DNA of 64,000 nucleotides from Sphingopyxis sp. (lineage in GTDB: Bacteria; Pseudomonadota; Alphaproteobacteria; Sphingomonadales; Sphingomonadaceae), in NCBI GenBank assembly GCA_013823985.1, contig PNNB01000008.1, forward strand, positions 1 through 64,000, written 5' to 3'. This document shows, in pieces, positions 34,557 through 42,653 of this stretch (positions are counted from its first letter, which is position 1; every line of letters starts with the position of its first letter). The position numbers and the translations under genes are program-made. Under the pieces are notes generated by a model, which was given only the letters and a program-made list of their open reading frames with translations, ran no database searches and was not told the origin of the DNA.

Positions 34557-36503
34557 TTGACTGAGAGCGACCCGATAACCGACGAATCCGATACGCAAAA
34601 GTCGACTGTTTTTTTCAGTTATTCGCGTGAAGACCAGGCGCGCGCCATTCCGATTATTGGCATGATCCAGGACGCCGGCTTCGCAACATGGTGGGACGGA
34701 ATGCTGGAAGGTGGCGAACGTTTTTCCCGATCCACCGAAGAAGCGCTCAACAGGGCAAAAGCCGTGGTTGTGCTATGGTCCAAAACATCGGCCCAGTCGC
34801 ACTGGGTGCATGACGAGGCAACCCGCGGGCGAGACAGGGGTATCCTTATCCCACTGTCTCTCGACGGCACGGAACCTCCATTGGGATTTGGCCAGTTTCA
34901 AGTTATCAATCTGGCGCAATCCAGAATGGACAGTTCGGACACCGAAATATTACGCATGCTGCGCGCGATTGCAGCGTCGCATCGCGCTGTCCTGAATATG
35001 CCAGCGCCGGTTGCGAAAAAGGGCCTTTCGGTCAACCGCCGATGGGCATTAGGCGGCGGACTTGCGGTGGCGGCGGGTGCCGCCGGTTTCGCTGTGTGGA
35101 AAGCGGATCTGTTCGGCGGCCCGTCCACACGCAACAGCGTCGCCGTCCTGCCCTTCGACAATCTTAGCGGCGATCCAGAACAGCGCTATTTCTCAGACGG
35201 ACTGGCATCCGAAATCCGGTCCAATCTGTCGCGCAACGCCTTACTCGAAATTGTCGGTCAGACTTCGTCCAACCAGTTTCGTGATCGTAAAGGCAATATC
35301 CAATCCATCGCCCAGGAATTGAAGGTATCCTATCTGCTCGACGGCAATGTGCAGCGGGTTGGGGACAAGGTCAAAATTGCTGTCGAGTTGACCGATGGCC
35401 GCAGCGGCACAAATAAATGGTCAAAAATTTTTGAACGGCAATTGTCCGACATCTTTGCCGTGCAGAGCGAAATCGCCACGGCTGTGGCCGGGGCCTTGTC
35501 TGCAGCGATGGATGAAAGTTCAGCAGGCAAGAAGGCGTTGCAAGTAGGAGGCACACGCAGCCTGACCGCCTTCGACGCCTATCTGCGTGGACGCGAACTG
35601 TTTGAATCGCATATCGATGAGGCGTCCGAACGGGCGGCGTTGGCAAAGCTGGAGCAGGCGATTGCGATTGACCCCGATTATGCCGCCGCGCGTGCCCTTC
35701 GGTCCCGCGCACTGGCCGTTATCGCCAACCAATATGCGACCGCAGTCGAGCGCAAGGCCCTCTACGCCGAAGCGGTCACCGAAGCACAAAAAGCGACCAC
35801 GGCCGCTCCGAATTTCGCACCGGCTCATGCTGCCTTGGGATATGCGCTATTTTACGGACGTCTGGATGCGGCAGCGGCACGTAAGCCCTATGAGCGTGCC
35901 TACGAGCTGGCGAAAAGCGATGTCGATGTCCTGAGCCGCTATGCTGTCTATTGTGCGCGGACCGGACGTTTCATCGCAGCGGAAACAGCGATCAACCGGG
36001 CGGCGATCCTCGACCCCCTCAATTCCACCATGTTCAAGTCCGCAGGCAATATCAAATATGCGGCGAAGGCTTATCAGGAGGCGATCAATTTCGGACGAAA
36101 AGCACTTGCCCTCAATCCGCAGCGCAGCACCCTACACGGCGATATTGGCAATGCCTATCTGATGTTGGGTGATCTCGACAAGGCGCAGGCGGAATTTGCA
36201 CGCGAGACCAACAGCCTGCTAGCGCTGCCCGGCAATGCGATCATCGCGCAGAAAAAGGGCGACCCAAACAAGGCGAAATCAGCGTTGGACGCGCTGACCA
36301 GCGAACATGGGGACAACGCGCTGTACCAGCAGGCGCAGATTTTAGCGCAGTGGGGCCAAAAGGAAGACGCCTTTGCGACGCTCGAAAAAGCGTATGAAGC
36401 TGCGGATTCCGGACTGGTGTATTTGTTAAATGATCCATTGCTGGATCCGCTGCGAGATGACGCCCGGTATAAAGTCTTGCTTGGACGACTGAAGTTTGTG
36501 TAA
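34557..36503 (+). CDS. TIR-TM-TolB-like-TPR protein
   Basis: A 648-residue membrane protein. Residues 15-140 are a TIR domain (TVFFSYSREDQARA...FATWWDGMLEGGERF), with Glu87 in SHWVHDEATRG at the place of the NADase catalytic glutamate. One membrane helix spans 163-181. Residues 194-310 are a TolB-like domain (SVAVLPFDNLSGDPEQRYFSDGLA), and about 330-640 carry TPR repeats. TolB-like plus TPR behind a membrane helix is a common architecture with cyclase or winged-helix heads; here the cytosolic head is TIR. It starts with TTG at 34557; a GGGGGG tract lies about 14 bases upstream. The tandem-repeat lipoprotein follows 29 bases later. Confidence 0.85.
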   Translation: MTESDPITDESDTQKSTVFFSYSREDQARAIPIIGMIQDAGFATWWDGMLEGGERFSRSTEEALNRAKAVVVLWSKTSAQSHWVHDEATRGRDRGILIPLSLDGTEPPLGFGQFQVINLAQSRMDSSDTEILRMLRAIAASHRAVLNMPAPVAKKGLSVNRRWALGGGLAVAAGAAGFAVWKADLFGGPSTRNSVAVLPFDNLSGDPEQRYFSDGLASEIRSNLSRNALLEIVGQTSSNQFRDRKGNIQSIAQELKVSYLLDGNVQRVGDKVKIAVELTDGRSGTNKWSKIFERQLSDIFAVQSEIATAVAGALSAAMDESSAGKKALQVGGTRSLTAFDAYLRGRELFESHIDEASERAALAKLEQAIAIDPDYAAARALRSRALAVIANQYATAVERKALYAEAVTEAQKATTAAPNFAPAHAALGYALFYGRLDAAAARKPYERAYELAKSDVDVLSRYAVYCARTGRFIAAETAINRAAILDPLNSTMFKSAGNIKYAAKAYQEAINFGRKALALNPQRSTLHGDIGNAYLMLGDLDKAQAEFARETNSLLALPGNAIIAQKKGDPNKAKSALDALTSEHGDNALYQQAQILAQWGQKEDAFATLEKAYEAADSGLVYLLNDPLLDPLRDDARYKVLLGRLKFV

Positions 36504-36532
36504 CATCATGTTTCCTGAAGGGGGAAAAAGCT

Positions 36533-36784
36533 ATGCGTAAAATTCTGACATTGTCGTCCGCCGCGCTTCTGGTGTTGGGCGTTACCGCCTGTAACAAGCC
36601 GGAAGCCGAAAAAACTTCGGAAGAAGTTGTCGCCGAGGAAACTGTAGTTGCAGAACCTGCTGTTGAAGATTCAGCCGCCAAGACCGAAGAGGGCGCAACG
36701 GAAGCCAAGCCCGCGGATCAGGGTTCAACCGATCAAGGGTCGACCGACCAAGGGTCGACCGACCAGGGTTCAACAGACCAATAA
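36533..36784 (+). CDS. Small acidic lipoprotein with C-terminal DQGST repeats
   Basis: An 83-residue protein with lipoprotein signal MRKILTLSSAALLVLGVTAC, an acidic Glu/Val/Ala-rich middle (SEEVVAEETVVAEPAVEDS), and a C-terminal tract of DQGST units. GAAGGGGGAAAAAGCT before the ATG supplies the ribosome-binding site. There is no fold to recognise; it is probably disordered and tethered to a membrane. It follows the TIR gene closely on the same strand and ends eight bases from the stop of the convergent protease gene, with no terminator in between. Confidence 0.75.
   Translation: MRKILTLSSAALLVLGVTACNKPEAEKTSEEVVAEETVVAEPAVEDSAAKTEEGATEAKPADQGSTDQGSTDQGSTDQGSTDQ
36716..36781 (+). repeat. 15-bp tandem repeat coding for DQGST
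   Basis: Four full units of 15 bases plus a partial one: GATCAGGGTTCAACC, GATCAAGGGTCGACC, GACCAAGGGTCGACC, GACCAGGGTTCAACA, then GACCAA and the stop. Units two and three are almost identical, suggesting recent slippage-type expansion. The copy number is likely to vary between strains. Confidence 0.9.
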
Positions 36785-36791
36785 GAGACCG

Positions 36792-38801
36792 TTAAGGTAG
36801 GTATATTACGGTGCCGGAGAGCGCGCGTACGCGTGCCTCCGCCGCCTTTATCCATGCCGTAAACTGAACCAGATCCACGAAGAGAGAAGGGTTTTGCTGC
36901 CCATTTTCTTCAGCGCCGCAGCCAACGCCGCCTGATACGAGGCCAACTTGCACAACGCGGCCATTAACTTCCTGCACGACAGGACCGCCACTATCTCCCC
37001 GGCAACTGAACGTATTTCCCGATTGTGTTCTTCGTTCGGGCGTCACCGCACAAATCTTTTTGTCGATATCGGTGTAGCCCGGAATTTTGCGGCACATATT
37101 GGTATCAAACACGGCCATATCGGCGATGCGGAGACGGGCCTGTGCAAATTGGGGGCCCGCCTGTGTCTGTTCATGCCGTTCGCCCCGCTTGACCACCTCA
37201 GTAAAGCCCCAGCCCAGCACCTTGATTGTACCACCGGTCGCTGCCCGCTGGAACCCTGGAACATCGGCAGGTAAGTCAACGGGACGTTGTGGCGCAGCAG
37301 CACCTTTAGGTTCAATCCGCAGCAGAGCAATATCATCCTTTTGCCCACCAGACTTATACCCGCTATGCACAACCGCCGCAGCGATCCGGTATCGCGCGCC
37401 CCCCACTGTCAGATTTTGTGTGCCAACCAATATCTCGCGCATCTTGAGAACATTTTCACCGTCCAACGGGGGTTTTGCTACGCAGTGGGCTGCGGTCAGG
37501 ACGATGTTCGGTGCGATGAGCGATCCGCCACAGCGGTGATAGCGTTGATAGGGCAATTGCTGCTTCAGCCATTTTCCATCCCCCAGCAACTTGGCGTCAG
37601 CTTCCAGTTTCTCCTTACTGTAGGTTTGGTTCGAGTATATCTGCACCTGCCATGGGGCATAGCCCGCACGGGCGTAAGAGCCGCCGCCAACACGTACGAT
37701 AGACCGCTCGCTGATAACCACCGCTTCTAAAGTCATGCCCCAGCTTGTATCGCGCGCGTCAGCCGTGCGCGGAATGCGGATTTCCTGCCCCGATAACAGG
37801 GCGCATAACGTTTCTTCCGCCCGCGTCCGACAGTTTGCAGGATTAAGCTTTGCCGGGTCGAAATTAAACAAGGCGGAGTTGATTGGCTGGTCCGAATGGA
37901 TGGTGATAAACCGGTTCCTGCCTGGCCTGATCACGACAGGCTTTTGCTGACCTTCAAACAAAACGCCGGGCTCGACCGGAGCGTCGCTAGCGAGCAGCAG
38001 TTGTAATTCCAGATCAGGATCAATCAATAGTAGATAGAGATATTGCGCCTTTTTACCTTCGTTACGTACGCCGAAGCTGACACGATCATTTTTCCGCAAA
38101 TCGGTTAGTATCGAACTACCTGATATTGGACACTCCCGTTCATCGGTTTCTGCGCAGAGTGTATACTCCGGAACTTGGGGAGCTTGCGCAAATGCGGCAA
38201 CAGCTCGGGCCCGGATAATTCTACGTATCGCTCGATCTAAATTCCCTGGAAAATCCGGTGCCTCCAGATCACCGATCGTGACACCATATTGCATCGGCTC
38301 CTGCACAGAGGCGACATCATAATTATGCGCAAAGTAGGAAATATCTTCCGCTGCCGCCGCGTTATTCGTCGGCGGGTTGAGCATATCCAGCAACACGATC
38401 TGCCGCGTATCTTCGACCGATCGGCTCATTTCAAATTCCGCTGGCCAGCCGATGCGTAAAGCGGCATTTCTCGCTACAAGTGCCTGCAGCCGTTCAAGGT
38501 CGCGCCCCAGATTTGTGCGGAAGCCGATGGCAACCGGCTGTGATTCCGAGCACCCTTCTTTTCCCGTTCCGGCTGCACCAATGACTTCCCCGGGCGCAAT
38601 CCTGCCTGCTTCGCAGGAGGGTGCAGGCGGCGGCACATAGGGCGGCTCTATCTCGTCTTCCAAGATTGTCCCATCATCGGTGTCGAGTTGCTGCGCATAG
38701 ACCGCCGGACTTGCGACGACACTGGTGCCCAGCAAAAGACCGAGGGCCCATTTGCGGCTGAACGACGATGTTGTCCGAAGATTTGCCTGAAAGCAATGCA
38801 T
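36792..38801 (-). CDS. Exported trypsin-like serine protease with unknown N-terminal region
   Basis: A 669-residue protein. A signal peptide of about 36 residues (KWALGLLLGTSVVASPAVYA) precedes an N-terminal region to residue 365, in which KNDRVSFGVRNEGKKAQYLYLLLIDPDLELQLLL and GRNRFITIHSDQPIN recall the DUF4384-type beta domain that accompanies caspase-like and kinase-like proteins. From 380 on it is a chymotrypsin fold: His439 in TAAHC, Asp490 in DDIALL, Ser604 in GDSGGP, so the triad is complete. GGGGAGTGG before the ATG at 38801 fixes the start. The SLOG-SLATT-like gene lies 104 bases upstream in the same direction. Confidence 0.88.
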   Translation of the reverse strand: MHCFQANLRTTSSFSRKWALGLLLGTSVVASPAVYAQQLDTDDGTILEDEIEPPYVPPPAPSCEAGRIAPGEVIGAAGTGKEGCSESQPVAIGFRTNLGRDLERLQALVARNAALRIGWPAEFEMSRSVEDTRQIVLLDMLNPPTNNAAAAEDISYFAHNYDVASVQEPMQYGVTIGDLEAPDFPGNLDRAIRRIIRARAVAAFAQAPQVPEYTLCAETDERECPISGSSILTDLRKNDRVSFGVRNEGKKAQYLYLLLIDPDLELQLLLASDAPVEPGVLFEGQQKPVVIRPGRNRFITIHSDQPINSALFNFDPAKLNPANCRTRAEETLCALLSGQEIRIPRTADARDTSWGMTLEAVVISERSIVRVGGGSYARAGYAPWQVQIYSNQTYSKEKLEADAKLLGDGKWLKQQLPYQRYHRCGGSLIAPNIVLTAAHCVAKPPLDGENVLKMREILVGTQNLTVGGARYRIAAAVVHSGYKSGGQKDDIALLRIEPKGAAAPQRPVDLPADVPGFQRAATGGTIKVLGWGFTEVVKRGERHEQTQAGPQFAQARLRIADMAVFDTNMCRKIPGYTDIDKKICAVTPERRTQSGNTFSCRGDSGGPVVQEVNGRVVQVGLVSGGVGCGAEENGQQNPSLFVDLVQFTAWIKAAEARVRALSGTVIYLP

Positions 38802-38905
38802 CCACTCCCCCTCCCCAAAGGTGGTTTCGGTGCGACCCTGCACACCTGATAACATGCCTTTACACAGGACACGACCCGATTGTTCTGGACCGTTGGTATC
38901 CGCGT

Positions 38906-40894
38906 TCAAACGGGAACGGTGATGTGCTTCCCGCCAAAGACGGACTGCCAGTTTTCGATCTCGTCAACGACAATGTCATCAATCCCGTGGGCGAGGCCGG
39001 ATACGCGGGCATAAGTAATGTCGCGGTCGGGCGCAGCCAGAAGCAGGGCAATGCGTGTTTCGACATCGCCCAGTTTTTGCGCAGTTATCTCGGAAATCGC
39101 GGCGAAGCGTTCAAAGTCTCCGAAATAATGGATGCCGGCCAAAGCGCCACCTAAGGTCGGGAAGAGCACGCCCAGAAATGTAAACATCTTGGCGACATCG
39201 TGCGGCATGCCATGCGGCACCCAGCCCATTTTCGCTCCGATCTCGATCAAAAGATAGACAGCGACGGACAACACCGCGAACAGAAAGAGCATTTCGGAAC
39301 AACGGTGCAAATTATGCTGTGTCCGCTTCAGGCGCGCTGCCTTGCCCAAATGATATGTCCGTTGCGGTACAACATGATGGTCGCGCATGAGCGTAAGGAC
39401 GGACCGCAAATAGGTTGATGTTACCTGCATCCGTGGCAGGCCAATTGCGCGCAAAGCATGCCGGACGTGCCATTCTGGCCAGTTCCCCTTTGGACCTCTT
39501 GGCCAGCGCCCCGTCGAGCGTGCGGCACCAAGTAGCAGCAAAAGCGGCGCATGGCGGAAATATTCCGCGACGCGGCGTGTCTCGAACCAGCGCTCGTGCC
39601 ATTTGCGGCTTTTGCCGGTTAGGAAAATAATGACGATCGCGGCGAGAAGCAGAAACTCGAACGCCGCAAAGCCCCACTTTTGCTCTATGGTTGCAAATGG
39701 CAGATAGCCAATACCGCCGATGATTGCGAAGGCCGAAAGCAGAAAGCTCGCCACCATGCCGCCGCGATAGGCATCGGACAGCCATGTCGAAACGCCGTCG
39801 GCCCAGGCATAGGGTTTCATTATATCGGTTCCGATACGCTGTGCGAGCGCAGCATCGCCGCCCGGTAAAGCAGCGACCGCAGCCAACATAGGCGCACCGC
39901 TGCCGTCGGCGATCGCGTCAGGATGCTCGTAATACTGACGCAGACTGCGCAACGCGCCCGGTCCGGGATTGCCGAATATCGCTTCGATCCTGCGGTAGGC
40001 ATGGAAAAAGCGGTTACTCTTTCCCCGCCAAATCCGGTTTGTGCGTTCATTCTGCCATGTGTCGCCTGAGGGGCAAAGAGCCTCGCGAACAACTGAGCGG
40101 ACGGCGACTTCAGTATCTGCTGAAGCGGGACGTCCAGTTAGTCCGGCCAACTCTTCGGTCGCACGCAACAAATGCCACCGATCGGGATTGCCCGCATCCA
40201 GCCAAATCACGGCGATCCCTTGTTCCAGCGCGCTTTCAATCGTATGCTGTGTGCCCCCGACATTGCCGCGCGTCACACCGTCCCAGATACCGATCAGGAT
40301 ATCAGAATGCTCCACCATAACCCGCGCAGCCATGGCGGCCCGGTCGGAACATATTGCAACAAAGTCCTGCTCGGCGGCGCGGTTGTCTGGTTCCCCCAGA
40401 TGTTTACGATAGAGCGTCTCGACGTCCCGGTCCTGTTCCGCCAGTTCGAAAATCTGCGCGTTGGCTGCAATACTTCTTATTTCTGCGGCGCGCTGGGCAG
40501 TGTCCGAATCCGAAATCGTCCCCCCGTCAAGCAACGCCTGCATATCAACCATATGTACCGGCTGGGCATTGATCGCGAGATTGAGCGCTTGGCCAAAGGG
40601 CAGAGGCGCAATGACCGGCCAGCCTTTGCTTTGCACCGCATCCACTGCCATTAAATCCGCGCCGTAGGCGAGCATCGAATGCAAGCGGATGTGCGGAAGC
40701 CCGCCATTTCCTCCACAGCCAGATTCTTCGATCGCAATCCTTCCGAGCAAGTCCATCAGAGCCGACAGGCTCTGCGCGATCTCAGTTTTGTTTTGCGCAA
40801 AAACGGGATGTCGGCTGCGATGGCCGGTGATTGCGATATCCAGCGTTACCGCTGGCGGGCGCAATACAGAACTGCCGACATCGTCCCGTTGCAT
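38906..40894 (-). CDS. SLOG-like Rossmann protein with SLATT-like four-helix membrane module
   Basis: A 662-residue protein. Residues 15-250 look like a SLOG nucleotide-binding domain: LDIAITGHRSRHP (first strand and loop), LAYGADLMAVDAVQSKGWPVIAPLPF, HSDILIGIWDGV, GNVGGTQHTIESALEQGIAVIWLDA. Residues 378-428 are two membrane helices, followed by HERWFETRRVAEYFRHAPLL, a Trp/Arg...AEyfR block like that of SLATT effector domains; two more helices span about 535-590. SLOG domains bind nucleotide-derived signals and SLATT domains are predicted membrane pore effectors. The ATG at 40894 is chosen over a TTG at 40930. Family assignment is by pattern, from memory. Confidence 0.65.
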   Translation of the reverse strand: MQRDDVGSSVLRPPAVTLDIAITGHRSRHPVFAQNKTEIAQSLSALMDLLGRIAIEESGCGGNGGLPHIRLHSMLAYGADLMAVDAVQSKGWPVIAPLPFGQALNLAINAQPVHMVDMQALLDGGTISDSDTAQRAAEIRSIAANAQIFELAEQDRDVETLYRKHLGEPDNRAAEQDFVAICSDRAAMAARVMVEHSDILIGIWDGVTRGNVGGTQHTIESALEQGIAVIWLDAGNPDRWHLLRATEELAGLTGRPASADTEVAVRSVVREALCPSGDTWQNERTNRIWRGKSNRFFHAYRRIEAIFGNPGPGALRSLRQYYEHPDAIADGSGAPMLAAVAALPGGDAALAQRIGTDIMKPYAWADGVSTWLSDAYRGGMVASFLLSAFAIIGGIGYLPFATIEQKWGFAAFEFLLLAAIVIIFLTGKSRKWHERWFETRRVAEYFRHAPLLLLLGAARSTGRWPRGPKGNWPEWHVRHALRAIGLPRMQVTSTYLRSVLTLMRDHHVVPQRTYHLGKAARLKRTQHNLHRCSEMLFLFAVLSVAVYLLIEIGAKMGWVPHGMPHDVAKMFTFLGVLFPTLGGALAGIHYFGDFERFAAISEITAQKLGDVETRIALLLAAPDRDITYARVSGLAHGIDDIVVDEIENWQSVFGGKHITVPV

Positions 40895-41072
40895 GCGGCT
40901 AATACGTCCTTCCCTAACCCGGTTGACCAAGACCTAGAACCGGATCGCTATTTGTTCAAGCATCCTGCGTAGGCTTGCCTCACGTCACAGGATTTGATAG
41001 CCCAGATAGGCGACCGCGCGATGCTGGCCCGTTTTTCGGGTCAATCATCGAAGAATGCCGGGTGCCCCACTC

Positions 41073-42320
41073 ATGACTTTTTCGCGTTATTCCAAGTCAG
41101 CAATGGCTCTCCACTGGAGCCTCGCTTTGGCTCTTGTTTTCCAGATCGGCCTTGGCTGGCAATTTGAAACCCTGCAGCGCGGTCCCAACCTTTTCGTCCT
41201 ATATCAGCTCCATAAATCGGTAGGCATAGCCATTCTGGTTCTCAGCCTTGCGCGGCTTGCAATCCGGTTTTGGCGTCCAAGGCCAGTGCCGCTGGCCGAT
41301 ACACTCTGGTCCCGGCGCATGGCCAATCTCGTGCATTCTGCGTTCTATATGGTGCTCATTGGCGGGCCACTGACGGGCTGGCTGCTGGTTTCAAGCTCCA
41401 AAATCGCGGTACCCACTGTGCTGTTCGGTATCCTGCCTTTGCCACATTTGCCCGTTGGACCTGCTGTGCATGCGCCAGCCGAAGCGATCCATGCCCAACT
41501 GGCATGGCTAGCTATAGTCTTACTATTGCTTCATACTGCCGGCGCTGTGCGGCATCAATTCTTTAAGGATGAGGATGTTTTGCAGCGCATGCTACCATGG
41601 ATACTCAACAGTAAATCGACCGCTGCAGGGGCGACAGGTGCAGCTTTAGCCGGACTAGGGATCGCCTACGCGGCAGGTGCCACACTCATGCTCACCGATG
41701 CAAAGCCATCTGCGCCGCCCACAATGCAACCCCAAGCAACTGCAACTACGCCACCAGCAATTGTCCTCCCCAAAGTTGAGGAAAAGCCAAAGACAGCGAA
41801 CGAACCGGATATCGCCATACCGATCAAAAAATGGAGTATTTCGAGTGGCGGAAGGCTTGCCTTTACCGCCGACTGGAATGGAACACCCATAAATGGCACC
41901 TTTCGCCGGTGGAGCAGCGATATTCGCTTTAGTCCGGACGAACTGGCGCAATCGCATGTGCAGGTGACCGTTGATTTGGGATCCGCAAGTACTGCCGATA
42001 GCCAGCGTGATGAAATGTTGCTGGGCGAGAGCTTCCTTAATGTGGCTACGCACCCCAAGGCCGTTTTTTCTTCGTCCGAAATCCAGCTCGTTCGGGGCGA
42101 CAAATATCGCGCGCGCGGCACGTTGAGCCTGCATGGCAAAACACATCCGGTAACGCTGGACTTCACGTTGCAGATTGATGGCACGACAGCCAAAGTATCC
42201 GGCTCATCGAGCCTTCGCCGCACACAATTCGGTGTCGGCAGCGGTGAATGGGCAGCAACCGGCGAGATCGCCGATGCAGTGGCTATCTCCTTTAATTTCT
42301 CGGCGCAGTCGCCTCCATAG
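41073..42320 (+). CDS. Cytochrome b561-YceI fusion protein
   Basis: A 415-residue protein. Residues 1-170 are a cytochrome b561 with four membrane helices; haem histidines are in AMALHWSLAL, LHKSVGIAIL, HAPAEAIHAQLAWLA and LLLLHTAGAVRHQFF. After a membrane helix near 190-210 and a Pro/Ala-rich linker, residues 255-415 are a YceI-type lipocalin-like domain (WSISSGGRLAFTADWNGTPINGTF, DSQRDEMLLGESFLNVATHPKAVFSS, GTLSLHGKTHPVTLDFTL). YceI proteins bind isoprenoid quinone-like molecules, so the fusion may move electrons between periplasmic quinone and the membrane. The ATG six codons into the open frame gives the usual b561 start. Confidence 0.93.
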   Translation: MTFSRYSKSAMALHWSLALALVFQIGLGWQFETLQRGPNLFVLYQLHKSVGIAILVLSLARLAIRFWRPRPVPLADTLWSRRMANLVHSAFYMVLIGGPLTGWLLVSSSKIAVPTVLFGILPLPHLPVGPAVHAPAEAIHAQLAWLAIVLLLLHTAGAVRHQFFKDEDVLQRMLPWILNSKSTAAGATGAALAGLGIAYAAGATLMLTDAKPSAPPTMQPQATATTPPAIVLPKVEEKPKTANEPDIAIPIKKWSISSGGRLAFTADWNGTPINGTFRRWSSDIRFSPDELAQSHVQVTVDLGSASTADSQRDEMLLGESFLNVATHPKAVFSSSEIQLVRGDKYRARGTLSLHGKTHPVTLDFTLQIDGTTAKVSGSSSLRRTQFGVGSGEWAATGEIADAVAISFNFSAQSPP

Positions 42321-42458
42321 CCTACATATTTTACATGCGTTGGCAAACTGTTGCAGCTTTCCCACAGTAAGTGAATTATCGCTAATTTCGCTCCGTTTCG
42401 GATGCGCGAATAGCTGCTTGGTTCTTGACTACCAGCCGCACTTTGTTATGCCCTATTG

Positions 42459-42600
42459 ACATAGGAAAGAATCGGTTGTGGGGGCACGCTCCGTCCGGAG
42501 AGCCATTCCGATTTTAACAATGCCTAACGGTGAATTGCGACCCCATCGATGGGCATCCACGCTCTCCTCTTCCCACAATGAGGAGAGCTTTTCTTTTTCT
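42459..42600 (+). ncRNA. Candidate small RNA
   Basis: The 330-base gap holds no credible gene on this strand. A promoter-like pair, TTGACT at 42425 and TATGCC at 42447 (16-base spacer), would start an RNA near 42459 ending at the strong terminator at 42561-42600, about 140 bases. It can form hairpins CTCCG/CGGAG and CCCATCGATGGG. Its 5' TTGTGGG (42476-42482) is complementary to CCCACAA in the terminator loop (42572-42578). I do not recognise a known RNA family (6S and SRP RNA were considered). An alternative is a long 3' region of the preceding gene. Confidence 0.35.
42561..42600 (+). terminator. Rho-independent terminator
   Basis: GCTCTCCTC and GAGGAGAGC form a perfect nine-base stem with a ten-base loop (TTCCCACAAT), followed by TTTTCTTTTTC. 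It ends either the b561-YceI transcript or the candidate small RNA. Confidence 0.9.
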
Positions 42601-42611
42601 AAACTATGAGG

Positions 42612-42647
42612 AAAAAAGAGGCGCCCCGGATTTTGCCGAGGCGCCCG
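42612..42647 (-). terminator. Rho-independent terminator of the M3 peptidase gene
   Basis: On the minus strand GGCGCCTCGG, loop AAAAT region, CCGGGGCGCC (one G-U pair) is followed by TC and TTTTTT, directly after the peptidase stop at 42654. With the plus-strand terminator next to it, it separates two converging transcripts. Confidence 0.88.
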
Positions 42648-42653
42648 AAAATG

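Noticed and set aside
36716-36784. Repeats considered as a CRISPR array
   Set aside because: Units are 15 bases, contiguous, without spacers, and in frame within a gene.
42459-42600. 6S or SRP RNA
   Set aside because: No long rod-like fold with a central bubble and no SRP core motif could be traced; kept only as an unnamed small RNA candidate.
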